Source: Aureitalea marina (GTDB lineage: Bacteria > Bacteroidota > Bacteroidia > Flavobacteriales > Flavobacteriaceae). From it: a DNA stretch of 64,000 nt. The stretch lies in the NCBI RefSeq assembly GCF_002943755.1, contig NZ_MQUB01000001.1, positions 1,848,501 through 1,912,500 of the forward strand, read 5' to 3'. A model generated the notes under the pieces. The model was not told the DNA's origin. It worked only from the letters and a program-made list of their open reading frames with translations, and searched no databases. The translations under genes were made by a program, and so were the position numbers. The first letter of the stretch is position 1. Each line of letters opens with the position of its first letter. Positions 38,859 to 47,847 of the stretch are shown here, one piece after another.

Positions 38859-40214
38859 TCACTGAAGCCGTTGCTTCAATTCTTCAAGATCTAAACCACC
38901 ATAATTACCGGAACTCATCAATAAAACAGCTTTGGGCTGATCCAGTTGGCTGTAGAGGTGTTCTTTAAATTTTTCAGGTTGTGTAAAAACGACCAGATCC
39001 TCTCGTTGAAAAGCCTCTCGGATCTGTTCTTCTGTCAGGGGTTGTAGTTTTTTGATAGCCACCGCATGAGGAGAATAAAACACAACGGCCTGATCTGCCA
39101 CGTTCAGTGCACCGCGATACTCCTTCAAAAAAACAGGATTTAAACTACTGTAAGTATGCAGTTCCAAACAGGCCAATAGATCCCTGTCCTGATATTGTTC
39201 TTTCACGGCCTTGGTGGTCGCCTCTACCTTGGAGGGCGAATGTGCAAAGTCCTTGTAGACCACCACAGAAGGAGTTTCGACCAACTTTTCCAAACGCTTG
39301 CTGGCACCTTTGAAACTGGCTATGGCTTCATAGAAATCCTGCTGGTCTACCCCCATTAACTGGCAGATCCATCGGGCTCCTTCCAGATTATTCAGATTGT
39401 GCTTCCCAAACACCTCAATAGGCATAGGGCCTTCTGGTGTTTCCAACAAGGTCTGATCACCCACTACTCTATACTCCGGGGTTTTGTACGGGTATTTCTT
39501 TATCGTATGAGTCGTTTCCTCGACCAAAGTCTTAAGACGCTCGTCTTCCTCGTTGTAGATCAAGGCTCCCCCTGGGGTGATCTTCTCGATAAAGATTCGA
39601 AATTGATCCAGGTAATTCTCAAAGCTTGGGAATACATTGATATGATCCCAGGCAATTCCGCTAAGCAAGGCAATATTGGGTTGATACAGATGAAACTTCG
39701 GGCGTCTGTCCAATGGTGAAGAGAGATATTCATCGCCCTCCAGGACCATGAAATCATTTCCGTCTGTAAGCTGTACCATGGTCTCAAAGCCATCCAGCTG
39801 AGCACCCACCATATAATCCACTTCTTTCTCCCAATAATTAAGCACATGTAGTATCATGGAAGTGATGGTGGTCTTACCGTGAGATCCCCCAATGACGACC
39901 CTGGTCTTTTCCTTGGATTGTTGATAAAGAAACTCGGGATAAGAGAAAATCGGCAAGCCTAATTCCTGAGCACGTTTTAATTCTGGATTATCTGCTTTCG
40001 CATGCATACCAAGGATGACGGCATCTAGTTGAGCGTGAATGCGATCCGGGAACCATCCCATAGCCTCAGGAAGCAATCCGGATCGATCCAAACGTGACCG
40101 TGAAGGTTCGAAAATATCGTCATCGCTACCGCTTACCTGATATCCCTTCTGATGTAACGCCAGGGCCAGGTTGTGCATAGCACTTCCCCCAATAGCAATA
40201 AAATGAATTTGCAT
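38859..40214 (-). CDS. mpl: UDP-MurNAc:L-Ala-gamma-D-Glu-meso-DAP ligase (Mpl)
   Basis: Mpl reattaches recycled cell-wall tripeptide to UDP-MurNAc in the cytoplasm. The 451-residue product has the Mur-ligase N-terminal fold (HFIAIGGSAMHNLALALHQK), the ATP loop IGGSHGKTTITSM (108-120), a central domain with EGDEYLSSPLDRRPKF, and the C-terminal domain with VVYKDFAHSPSKVEATTKAV. SAMHNLA and the SSPLDRRPKF block favour Mpl over MurC. It is 7 bases after the TPR gene. Confidence 0.9.
   Translation of the reverse strand: MQIHFIAIGGSAMHNLALALHQKGYQVSGSDDDIFEPSRSRLDRSGLLPEAMGWFPDRIHAQLDAVILGMHAKADNPELKRAQELGLPIFSYPEFLYQQSKEKTRVVIGGSHGKTTITSMILHVLNYWEKEVDYMVGAQLDGFETMVQLTDGNDFMVLEGDEYLSSPLDRRPKFHLYQPNIALLSGIAWDHINVFPSFENYLDQFRIFIEKITPGGALIYNEEDERLKTLVEETTHTIKKYPYKTPEYRVVGDQTLLETPEGPMPIEVFGKHNLNNLEGARWICQLMGVDQQDFYEAIASFKGASKRLEKLVETPSVVVYKDFAHSPSKVEATTKAVKEQYQDRDLLACLELHTYSSLNPVFLKEYRGALNVADQAVVFYSPHAVAIKKLQPLTEEQIREAFQREDLVVFTQPEKFKEHLYSQLDQPKAVLLMSSGNYGGLDLEELKQRLQ
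38863..38878. repeat. Inverted repeat at the paiB-like / mpl convergent junction
   Basis: TGAAGC (38863-38868), loop CGTT, GCTTCA (38873-38878): a perfect 6-bp hairpin within the last codons of mpl and 4 bases past the stop of the PaiB-like gene. As the two stop codons abut, this may serve as a shared 3'-end structure. No strong T run follows. Confidence 0.4.
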
Positions 40215-40221
40215 AGACTGA

Positions 40222-41178
40222 TTAAAGCGCTAAGATAATGGCTTTTTCTTGCCGTGCTTCCTTAAAATCCGGTCGATCTTCCAGAGCCTTATCGATCCAT
40301 TCTAGCGCCTGGTTCTTTTGACCTTTGTTCTTATGGATCTGTGCCAGACGAAAATAAGCCCAATCCTTCGGCACTCCATCCTTAGCCGAATGATTTTCTA
40401 TATATGCGTGTAGACATTGAATTCCCAAATCACTCTTCAGGTTGTATTGAGCGGCGATCTTCCCGATCTGATAATTCAGCTGATTTCGCTGGTGTATCTC
40501 TAGTGATCTGGTAGCATTATTGATGGCCTCGTTGGGACGGTCATTGTTCTCGTAAAAACTAGTCAGTTTCTCATAGGTCAACATGGACCCACCAATATCG
40601 ATGGCTTTCTTATAGTGATACTCCGCATCTTTTGGCCGATCACTATACTCGGCAATATAACCATGGGATAGGTGTCCGTCTACCGGAGAGATCTTCATCA
40701 GCTGGTCTGCGTAGGACTTGGACTTGCGCTCACTTCCCCCGATAATTCCAGGTAATTGCATGTAGAATTCGACCAAGGCCCATCTGACGTCAATATGAGA
40801 GCTATCCAGTTCTGCAGCCTTGCCAAAGTGATATTTGATATCCGAAATATATCCCAGGGCCTTGAATTTATTTACCTCCAGCGCCTTCATAGCTAAAGAA
40901 CCACCGTATTTGTAATGGTAATTGGCGCTTTGATCATTTTCCTCCACCAGAGGACCATACCACTCCAAAGCTCCATCCCAATCCTTTTGGTAAGCGGCGA
41001 TATCGCCAAGATATTCTCGGGTCTTTGCGTCCTTTGGGTAATTTTTCAAGTGGGATTGAAACAAGGATCCTGCCTCTTCATACTGCGCATCCTCAAAGAG
41101 GATCACAGCCCGATCAAAGGGGTTTTGGGCATGCAAAGCAGATGCCATGATCAACATAAAGCAGGTCAAATACCGCAT
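40222..41178 (-). CDS. Secreted TPR-repeat protein
   Basis: A tetratricopeptide-repeat protein of 318 residues from the ATG at 41176-41178, with signal peptide MRYLTCFMLIMASALHAQ; an ATG three codons earlier is equally usable, and the frame is open further upstream. TPR-type helical pairs run through the whole mature chain (YEEAGSLFQSHLKNYPKDAK; AEYHYKKAIDIGGSMLTYEK; ALEWIDKALEDRPDFKEARQ). Such proteins are periplasmic scaffolds; the partner is unknown. It is 7 bases before mpl and 126 bases after the DUF4136 gene. Confidence 0.85.
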   Translation of the reverse strand: MRYLTCFMLIMASALHAQNPFDRAVILFEDAQYEEAGSLFQSHLKNYPKDAKTREYLGDIAAYQKDWDGALEWYGPLVEENDQSANYHYKYGGSLAMKALEVNKFKALGYISDIKYHFGKAAELDSSHIDVRWALVEFYMQLPGIIGGSERKSKSYADQLMKISPVDGHLSHGYIAEYSDRPKDAEYHYKKAIDIGGSMLTYEKLTSFYENNDRPNEAINNATRSLEIHQRNQLNYQIGKIAAQYNLKSDLGIQCLHAYIENHSAKDGVPKDWAYFRLAQIHKNKGQKNQALEWIDKALEDRPDFKEARQEKAIILAL

Positions 41179-41228
41179 TTGAGTCATACTAATGGGTCTA
41201 AAGATAGGGAATATGGCTTTTTCACTCG

Positions 41229-41251
41229 TTGAGTGCAGAACGTTCACTCAA
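41229..41251. repeat. 7-bp inverted repeat between DUF4136 and TPR genes
   Basis: TTGAGTG (41229-41235), 9 bases, CACTCAA (41245-41251). A second CACTC at 41223-41227 can pair with the same GAGTG. It lies upstream of the TPR gene. No T run follows on the minus strand, so an operator is as likely as a terminator. Confidence 0.35.
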
Positions 41252-41303
41252 TTGCTTTAGTCTGATGTTGTCGGCTTTTATCATCAATTTAACACCCTCA
41301 GGC

Positions 41304-41825
41304 TTAATCTTCCTTTGGCGGAAAGTCAGCTAACAACTTGGTAATGGTCTCACGATAATAGACTTCCTTCTTCTCCGGAGAAGAATTCGTCTTGAGGTCT
41401 GCCGCGATAACCCCTTGCCAGATTAGGGCGTCCTTGCGCACATCGATAATATCCACTGTGAGTAACTGCCTGATTTGGTTTCCACCGACTGGAATGCCTC
41501 CGCTTACGCCGTATCCAACATTTCCGCTCCCTCCACCTATTCCAACACCTATGGTGGTATTGGATTCGGTCACATAATCCTCGGTGTAAAAATTGATCAG
41601 GAATTCCGGTCGGATGCTTTGGCTCATCCCCCTAGTCTCCAACACGCTGTCTATTGCACGGATCAGGCGACGGTTGTCAAATTCTGTCAGGCCACTGTCT
41701 ATCTGTGGGTAATAATCATAGCTGTCCAGTTGGCCAAAATCGGCCGCCCTGTCGTAATCTACAACAGCGGCAGAGCCACAAGAGAGCAGGCAAAACGCCC
41801 AAAAGATCAGAGATAATAAACGCAT
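41304..41825 (-). CDS. DUF4136 lipoprotein
   Basis: A 173-residue lipoprotein: MRLLSLIFWAFCLLSCGSA has a lipobox with Cys16. The mature part shows DUF4136 features: DYDRAADFGQLDSYDYYPQ, the helix RRLIRAIDSVLETRGM, DFLINFY-type strand (EFLINFYTEDYV), a Gly-rich loop (GVGIGGGSGNVGYGVSGG), and DIIDVRKDALIWQGVIAADL. Function unknown; members are envelope proteins of Gram-negatives. It is 45 bases after obg. Confidence 0.88.
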   Translation of the reverse strand: MRLLSLIFWAFCLLSCGSAAVVDYDRAADFGQLDSYDYYPQIDSGLTEFDNRRLIRAIDSVLETRGMSQSIRPEFLINFYTEDYVTESNTTIGVGIGGGSGNVGYGVSGGIPVGGNQIRQLLTVDIIDVRKDALIWQGVIAADLKTNSSPEKKEVYYRETITKLLADFPPKED

Positions 41826-41870
41826 AGCTTTTTAAATAAAGATACGAAATGAGGCTATGACCAAGGGAGT

Positions 41871-42878
41871 CTATTCTTCCCGGTTCAGTAAGACCCAGAG
41901 CGAATCTTTGAGTTCAGTCAAACCCTTTTGGGCTACAGACGAAATGAACAGGTAGGGAAGTCCACCGAATGCTCCTTTCAGTTCGGCATCCATTTCTGTT
42001 TTCAGTTCCTCATCCAGCATATCGCTCTTAGAAATGGCAATAAGCCGGTCTTTATCCAGCAATTCCGGGTTAAAACGTCGTAATTCGTCAAGCAGTATAT
42101 CATACTGTTTTTCAATATCCGGAGCGTCCGCCGGAATTAAGAACAGTAATACCGAATTTCTCTCGATATGCCGCAAAAATCGATGTCCGATTCCCTTACC
42201 TTCTGCCGCACCTTCTATGATACCCGGTATATCCGCCATAACGAAGGTCTGATAGTCCCGGTGCTTCACTATCCCCAAGTTGGGTTTGAGAGTGGTGAAC
42301 TCATAATCTGCGATCTTGGGTTTCGCAGCGGTGATCACGGATAGTAAAGTAGACTTTCCGGCATTGGGAAAGCCAACCAATCCGACATCGGCCAGTACTT
42401 TCAGCTCGATGGTCACATTGCGTTCCTCTCCGGGCAGGCCCGGTTGGGCATAGCGCGGTGTCTGACGGGTAGCCGATTTGAAATGGTCATTTCCTCGGCC
42501 TCCCTTGCCACCCTTCGCCACGATCACTTCCTGGCCATCTTCAGTGAGTTCGGCAATCTTTTCCTGGCTGTCGGAATCCTTAAGAAGGGTGCCAAGCGGT
42601 ACCTCAATGATAATATCTTCTCCATTAGCACCTGTACTGGTTTGTTTACCGCCTGCACCGCCGTGCCCGGCCTTAAAGTGTCGCTTGAATTTCAAGTGAT
42701 ACAAGGTCCATAGATTCTTGTTGGCCCGAAGAATGATATGCCCTCCCCGGCCACCATCTCCTCCATCCGGCCCACCTTTGGCCACAAATTTCTCTCTACG
42801 GAGGTGTGCGCTACCCTGGCCTCCTTTTCCCGAGGTCACATGCACCTTGACATAATCCACAAAATTTCCCTCGGTCAT
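41871..42878 (-). CDS. obg: GTPase Obg/CgtA
   Basis: Obg is an essential GTPase of large-subunit assembly and stress signalling. The 335-residue product has the Gly-rich Obg fold (1-158; [36 protein letters not shown]), then the G domain with [10 protein letters not shown] (169-178), DIPGIIEGA (216-224), SKSDMLD and SSVAQKGL. It ends right after the G domain, without the acidic C-terminal extension of the E. coli protein (about 390 residues). It is 12 bases after adk. Confidence 0.96.
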   Translation of the reverse strand: MTEGNFVDYVKVHVTSGKGGQGSAHLRREKFVAKGGPDGGDGGRGGHIILRANKNLWTLYHLKFKRHFKAGHGGAGGKQTSTGANGEDIIIEVPLGTLLKDSDSQEKIAELTEDGQEVIVAKGGKGGRGNDHFKSATRQTPRYAQPGLPGEERNVTIELKVLADVGLVGFPNAGKSTLLSVITAAKPKIADYEFTTLKPNLGIVKHRDYQTFVMADIPGIIEGAAEGKGIGHRFLRHIERNSVLLFLIPADAPDIEKQYDILLDELRRFNPELLDKDRLIAISKSDMLDEELKTEMDAELKGAFGGLPYLFISSVAQKGLTELKDSLWVLLNREE

Positions 42879-42890
42879 GGGATCTGGTTT

Positions 42891-43466
42891 CTATTGAAGT
42901 GAATCGATCACCCCACTTAGGCGATCTGTAATTTCGGCTATACTACCTACACCGTCTACACCGAAGTACTTGTCCTGTGCCAGGTAGAAGTTCTTTAAAA
43001 TGGCGGTCTCGTCGTAATAGACCTTGATCCGGTTTCGGATCACAGCCTCATCGGCATCATCTGCTCGGCCAGAGGTCTTTCCTCGCTCTAAGAGTCTTTC
43101 AACCAAGACCTGGTCCTCTACCTCTAAAGCGATCATTGCCGTAATCTCGCTCTTCTTGGAGTTCATAAGGTTATCCAAGGATTGTGCCTGGGCCTCGGTA
43201 CGAGGGAAACCGTCGAAAATAAAACCATTGGCATCCGGGTTCTTGTCTACCTCGGCATTGAGCATGTCTATGGTCACTTGATCGGGTACTAACTGACCCT
43301 TTTCTATATACTTCTTGGCCAATCTTCCCAGCTCAGTATTGTTTTTCATGTTAAAACGGAATACTTCCCCAGTGGAGATATGAACCAATTGATACTTTTC
43401 TTTTATGACATCTGCCTGAGTACCTTTTCCAGCACCCGGAGGCCCAAATAAAACGAGATTGATCAT
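42891..43466 (-). CDS. adk: Adenylate kinase (short-LID form)
   Basis: Adk interconverts ATP + AMP and two ADP. The 191-residue product has the P-loop LVLFGPPGAGKGTQ (4-17), the AMP-site block GFIFDGFPRTEAQAQ, and the short LID LLERGKTSGRADDADEAVIR without the zinc-binding insertion, hence shorter than the 214-residue E. coli enzyme. It is paired with obg rather than lying between secY and infA. Confidence 0.96.
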   Translation of the reverse strand: MINLVLFGPPGAGKGTQADVIKEKYQLVHISTGEVFRFNMKNNTELGRLAKKYIEKGQLVPDQVTIDMLNAEVDKNPDANGFIFDGFPRTEAQAQSLDNLMNSKKSEITAMIALEVEDQVLVERLLERGKTSGRADDADEAVIRNRIKVYYDETAILKNFYLAQDKYFGVDGVGSIAEITDRLSGVIDSLQ

Positions 43467-43518
43467 GAACTTGTTTAAAGATTATCGCCTTTATGCAGGC
43501 GGTTATTTCACGCGGTTG

Positions 43519-43526
43519 CAAAGATA
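43519..43526 (-). promoter_or_regulatory. TANNTTTG -7 box for adk-obg
   Basis: Plus-strand CAAAGATA reads TATCTTTG on the minus strand, an exact -7 box, giving a leader of about 45 bases before the adk ATG with a CGCCT / AGGCG hairpin inside. No TTG stands at the standard distance upstream. It lies 19 bases from the divergent purK -7 box. Confidence 0.35.
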
Positions 43527-43545
43527 AGAATTGCCCAGAAGATTG

Positions 43546-43553
43546 TACCTTTG
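43546..43553 (+). promoter_or_regulatory. TANNTTTG -7 box abutting the purK start
   Basis: TACCTTTG is a perfect match and is identical to the -7 box of the rpsL promoter. It ends 4 bases before the purK ATG, so transcription would begin at or next to the start codon (a leaderless mRNA). The nearest TTG upstream is 27 bases away, longer than usual. Confidence 0.4.
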
Positions 43554-43557
43554 CTAC

Positions 43558-44729
43558 ATGGCAAATTATTTTTCTTCCTCCTTCACATTAGGAATACTGG
43601 GAGGCGGACAATTGGGAAAAATGCTCCTCTACGAAACCCGGAAATACGACATTGCCACCCGGGTTCTGGATCCAAGTGATCAGGCTCCATGCCGCATTGC
43701 GTGTAATGACTTTCAACAAGGTGATCTGATGGATTACCAAACTGTCCTCGATTTCGGTCGAAAGGTGGACTTGTTGACCTTCGAGATCGAGGGTGTCAAT
43801 GTAGATGCATTGGAGACCTTAGAGCGCGAAGGCAAAAAAGTCTATCCCTCGTCCCATACTTTACGACATATACAGAATAAAGGCATCCAAAAGGAGTTCT
43901 ACAGGGATAACCATATCCCTACTGCATCTTTCCATCGTTTTGAATCCCTTCAAGCTTTGCGAACGGCCATTAAAGAGGACCGGGTAAGATTACCCTTTGT
44001 TTGGAAAAGCTGCGTTGGTGGATACGATGGTATGGGTGTCAGCATAGTGAAGGACCTGTCCAGGCTAGATCAATTGGCGGATGTGCCATGTATTGCAGAG
44101 GATCTGATCCCATTTAAGAATGAATTGGCCGTTATTGTGGCCCGTTCTCCTCAAGGGGAATTGACTACCTATCCGGTGGTGGAAATGGAATTTCATCCAG
44201 AGGCCAACCAGGTGGAGTACGTCCTGTGTCCGGCTCGCATTGACGATGAGGTTGCCGAAAAGGCCAGGAATGTAGCCAAACAAGTCTCGCAGGCATTAAG
44301 TCATGTTGGGTTATTGGCGGTCGAGCTGTTCCAAACCGAGGATGACCAAATTTTGGTTAACGAGGTAGCTCCTCGTCCCCATAACAGCGGCCACTATAGC
44401 ATTGAGGCCAGTTACACCAATCAATTTGAACAACATCTCAGGGCCATTCTGGACCTTCCCTTGGGCAAGACAGATAGTAAAGTTGGGGTGTTATGGTCAA
44501 CTTGGTGGGAGCCGAAGGTCATACCGGCCCGGTGGTCTACGAAAATATTGAGAAGATCATGGCCATGGAAGGGGTTACTCCGCATATCTACGGTAAAAGT
44601 GAAACCCGACCTTTTCGAAAAATGGGACACGTGACCATAGTGGATAAGGAATTGAATAATGCTCGGCAACTGGCCGAGTCCGTCAAAAATAGTATTCGTG
44701 TAATCAGTAATAGCAGCAATCATGAGTAA
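43558..44729 (+). CDS. purK: N5-carboxyaminoimidazole ribonucleotide synthase (frameshifted)
   Basis: PurK makes N5-CAIR from AIR, bicarbonate and ATP in purine synthesis. The first frame (43558-44634) has LGILGGGQLGKMLLYETRKY, the ATP-grasp domain with PFVWKSCVGGYDGMGVSIVK and VNEVAPRPHNSGHYSIEA, then turns to nonsense after LGKTDSKVG. The second frame (from about 44490 to 44729) continues the family sequence: MVNLVGAEGHTGPVVYEN, then KMGHVTIVD. One extra G in the G4 run at 44485-44488 restores a 390-residue enzyme. It overlaps purE by 8 bases. Since purE is intact and the pathway needs both, a base-calling error is likely. Confidence 0.88.
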
Positions 44730-45213
44730 AGTGGGTATAATTATGGGTAGCACCAGCGACATGCCGGTTATGAAAGATGCAGTCGAGATCCTCAAAGGAT
44801 TTGACATTGAGGTAGAAGTAGACATTGTATCGGCACATCGTACCCCGGATAAATTGTTTGATTATGGTAAAAATGCACATGAAAGAGGTATTTCAGTGAT
44901 AATTGCCGGAGCTGGAGGTGCGGCTCACCTACCTGGGATGATTGCTTCATTGTCGCCGCTGCCAGTGATCGGTGTCCCTGTCAAGTCCAGCAATTCCATA
45001 GATGGTTGGGACTCCGTACTTTCTATCCTACAAATGCCGGGCGGAGTGCCCGTAGCCACAGTTGCTCTTAACGGTGCCAAGAATGCAGGTATACTTGCTG
45101 CTCAGATCATCGGAAGTGCAGATAAATGTGTTCTGGACAAAGTCCTTGTCTACAAAGAAGGACTGAAGAAGAAAGTGGAAGAAGGCGCCAAGGATATCAA
45201 AACCCAGCACTAG
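44722..45213 (+). CDS. purE: N5-carboxyaminoimidazole ribonucleotide mutase
   Basis: PurE converts N5-CAIR, the PurK product, to CAIR. The 163-residue product has class I features: VGIIMGSTSDMPVMKDAVE (4-22), VSAHRTPDKLFDYGK (about 39-53), and AGAGGAAHLPGMIASLSPLP with the conserved Ser/His pattern. It starts within the last codons of purK (8-base overlap), consistent with coupled synthesis, and is 3 bases before the M3 peptidase gene. Confidence 0.96.
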   Translation: MSKVGIIMGSTSDMPVMKDAVEILKGFDIEVEVDIVSAHRTPDKLFDYGKNAHERGISVIIAGAGGAAHLPGMIASLSPLPVIGVPVKSSNSIDGWDSVLSILQMPGGVPVATVALNGAKNAGILAAQIIGSADKCVLDKVLVYKEGLKKKVEEGAKDIKTQH

Positions 45214-45216
45214 ATC

Positions 45217-47250
45217 ATGACCAACACCAATCCCCTGCTGCAGGATTTCGACACCCTGCCATTTGACCGTATAAAAAATGAACATTTCCTGCCAGCGATC
45301 AAAACCCTGATCAAGGAGACCAACAAGGAAATTGATCGGATTACGGACAATCCCGAAACACCGGATTTTTCGAACACCATAGAAGCCCTGGAACGCACCG
45401 GCGAAAAACTGAATATCGTATCCGGTACCTTCTTCAACTTGAACAGTGCTGAGACCAACGAAGAGCTACAGGCCCTGGCACAGGAGATATCTCCAATATT
45501 AACGGAATTTCGGAATGATTTCATGCTCAATCAACCCCTCTTCCAAAGGGTTAAGAATGTCTATCAGAAACGTGAGGAACTAGACTTGAACCCGGAAGAG
45601 CAAATGTTGTTGGATACCCAATACCAGGCATTTGCCCGCAATGGTGCAAATCTTCAGGATGAGAAGAAGACACGTCTACGGGAGATCGATACACGGCTAG
45701 CCAAACTTTCCCTGAGCTTTGGGGAAAATGTATTAGCGGAGACCAACAAGTACGAGTTGCATTTAACCGACGAAAAACAGCTGGAAGGATTGCCGGAAAG
45801 CGCGCGTGAAGCTGCAGCGTTGACCGCTACCGAGAAAGAAAAAGATGGCTGGATCTTTACCTTGGATTACCCCAGTTACCTGCCGTTTATGACCTATGCG
45901 GATTCTCGGGAACTCAGACAAGAACTGGCCATAGCAAACGCTACTAAAGGGTGCCATGGTGACGAATTGGACAATCAGGAGATCGTTAAGGAGATTGCTG
46001 GTTTGCGGCTAGAGCGAGCTCAACTTTTAGGATTCCAGACCCATGCTGATTATGTCTTGGAGCGTCGAATGGCTAAATCGGCAGATACGGTGAACTCCTT
46101 CCTGGATGAGTTATGCCAGAAAGCCCGGCCTGCAGCAGAAAAAGAATTTGCCCAATTGGGCCAATTTTCCAGAGAATTGAATGGTCCTGAACAACTGGAG
46201 ATCTGGGACGGTGCCTATTACTCCGAAAAGCTGAAACAGAAGTTATTCGACCTGGACGACGAAATGCTGAAACCCTACTTCCCTTTGGAGCAAGTTATAA
46301 ACGGGGTATTCGAGATCGCAGGAAGACTATACGATCTCAGCTTTGAAGAAGTTGATGACATTGCTGTTTATCATCCCGACGTAAAGACCTACCGGGTATC
46401 GACCTCCGATGGGAGATTGAATTCCATCTTTTATGCAGATTTCTTCCCAAGAGCCGGGAAGCGCGGTGGTGCTTGGATGACCAGCTACAGCCCTCAACAG
46501 ATAGTGAATGGGATCAACAGCAGGCCTCATATATCCATCGTCTGTAACTTCACCAAACCTACCCCAGACAAACCGTCATTATTGACCTTTAACGAGGTCA
46601 CTACACTTTTCCATGAATTTGGTCATGCCCTCCACGGTATGCTGGCCAATACTAAATATTCAGGACTGAGCGGCACCAATGTATATTGGGACTTTGTAGA
46701 ATTACCCAGCCAGATCCTGGAAAACTGGTGTTACGAAAAAGAAGCATTACTGCTGTTCGGGCGCCACTACCAGACCGGAGAACCTATCCCCATGGAATAT
46801 ATTGAGAAGATCAAGGCGTCCGCTAACTTTATGGAAGGGATGCAGACCTTAAGACAGTTGAGCTTTGGGATGTTGGACATGGCCTGGCACCATGCCTTTG
46901 CCGGTGAGATCGATTCTGTTAAGGCGTTTGAATCTGAAGCCATGAACAGCACCAGATTGTATCCGGATGTGGCAGAAAGTTGTCGGAGCACGGCCTTCTC
47001 ACATATTTTCCAGGGAGGCTATTCTGCCGGTTACTACAGCTACAAATGGGCAGAAGTCCTGGATGCAGATGCTTTCGAGTATTTTAAGGAAGAAGGTATC
47101 TTCAATAAGAAAGTTGCGCAACGTTTTAACGACCATATCCTTTCAAAGGGAGGTACAGAGGACCCAATGGAACTCTATATTCGTTTTAGAGGTCACAAAC
47201 CGGATCCGGAAGCCTTGTTACGAAGAGCAGGCTTGATAGCAGCTTCCTGA
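45217..47250 (+). CDS. M3-family zinc metallopeptidase (peptidyl-dipeptidase Dcp type)
   Basis: Thimet-oligopeptidase-like enzyme that trims short peptides. The 677-residue product has no signal peptide, so it is probably cytoplasmic. The active site is TLFHEFGHALHGML with HEFGH at 466-470, and the third zinc ligand is in DFVELPSQILENW. Further family blocks are GGAWMTSYSPQQ and the C-terminal FRGHKPDPEALLRRAG. Length matches Dcp (about 680). It is co-directional with purE at a 3-base gap. Confidence 0.93.
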   Translation: MTNTNPLLQDFDTLPFDRIKNEHFLPAIKTLIKETNKEIDRITDNPETPDFSNTIEALERTGEKLNIVSGTFFNLNSAETNEELQALAQEISPILTEFRNDFMLNQPLFQRVKNVYQKREELDLNPEEQMLLDTQYQAFARNGANLQDEKKTRLREIDTRLAKLSLSFGENVLAETNKYELHLTDEKQLEGLPESAREAAALTATEKEKDGWIFTLDYPSYLPFMTYADSRELRQELAIANATKGCHGDELDNQEIVKEIAGLRLERAQLLGFQTHADYVLERRMAKSADTVNSFLDELCQKARPAAEKEFAQLGQFSRELNGPEQLEIWDGAYYSEKLKQKLFDLDDEMLKPYFPLEQVINGVFEIAGRLYDLSFEEVDDIAVYHPDVKTYRVSTSDGRLNSIFYADFFPRAGKRGGAWMTSYSPQQIVNGINSRPHISIVCNFTKPTPDKPSLLTFNEVTTLFHEFGHALHGMLANTKYSGLSGTNVYWDFVELPSQILENWCYEKEALLLFGRHYQTGEPIPMEYIEKIKASANFMEGMQTLRQLSFGMLDMAWHHAFAGEIDSVKAFESEAMNSTRLYPDVAESCRSTAFSHIFQGGYSAGYYSYKWAEVLDADAFEYFKEEGIFNKKVAQRFNDHILSKGGTEDPMELYIRFRGHKPDPEALLRRAGLIAAS

Positions 47251-47266
47251 GCTTTGTCAAAATGAT

Positions 47267-47274
47267 TATTTTTG
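47267..47274 (+). promoter_or_regulatory. TANNTTTG -7 box before the sigma-factor gene
   Basis: TATTTTTG is an exact -7 box, 17 bases before the ATG at 47292. No TTG lies at the normal distance, so the box alone supports a promoter only weakly. The gap from the M3 peptidase gene is 41 bases. Confidence 0.3.
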
Positions 47275-47291
47275 AAGGGTAACTCCAGTAA

Positions 47292-47843
47292 ATGTCAGCT
47301 AATCAACCTGAGCCACAACATTGGGTAGACCGCTACTCAGACTACCTTTACAATTACACCATTGTAAGGGTAAACGATCATGTTGTAGCCCAGGATCTCA
47401 TTTCTGAGACTTTCCTGGCAGGGCTTAAATCCATGGCCAACTACAAGGGTGACGCCTCGGAAAGAACTTGGCTCATATCCATACTCAAGCGAAAGATAAT
47501 CGATCATTATCGTAAGAGCAATTCCAAAAAAGGGAAGGCTGAGGTCCGTATGTCTTACAGGCAAGACGAAGATGAGGGCGATTGGCTATCCGAACGGGTA
47601 AGTGACCCTTACGATAAGAATGCTGAAGACCTGATGCAGAACGAAGAACTGGGTACCGCCATTTTTGGTTGTCTGGACCAATTGAGCGATAAACAAGCAA
47701 CCATATTCAGAATGAAAACCATAGATGGAATTGACACTGAGACCATCTGTAATGAATTTGACATCACTGCGTCTAACCTATGGGTGATTATACACCGGGC
47801 ACGTAAGGCTATGGCCGACTGTCTGGAAAAAAACTGGTTCTAA
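47292..47843 (+). CDS. ECF-type RNA polymerase sigma factor
   Basis: An extracytoplasmic-function sigma factor of 183 residues. Region 2 covers about 12-80 (VAQDLISETFLAGLKSMANY, then the -10-binding WLISILKRKIIDHYRK). A charged linker follows (RQDEDEGDWLSERVSDPYDK). Region 4 covers about 125-178 (QLSDKQATIFRMKTIDGIDT; ITASNLWVIIHRARKAMADC), with Trp in the recognition helix. The 81-residue gene 4 bases downstream has an HxxxCxxC motif, so this looks like a sigma / anti-sigma pair. Target promoters are unknown. Confidence 0.9.
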   Translation: MSANQPEPQHWVDRYSDYLYNYTIVRVNDHVVAQDLISETFLAGLKSMANYKGDASERTWLISILKRKIIDHYRKSNSKKGKAEVRMSYRQDEDEGDWLSERVSDPYDKNAEDLMQNEELGTAIFGCLDQLSDKQATIFRMKTIDGIDTETICNEFDITASNLWVIIHRARKAMADCLEKNWF

Positions 47844-47847
47844 ACCG

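Noticed and set aside
44634-44729. A separate small gene after purK (frame from 44493)
   Set aside because: Its sequence is the conserved C-terminus of PurK, so it is the shifted end of the same gene.
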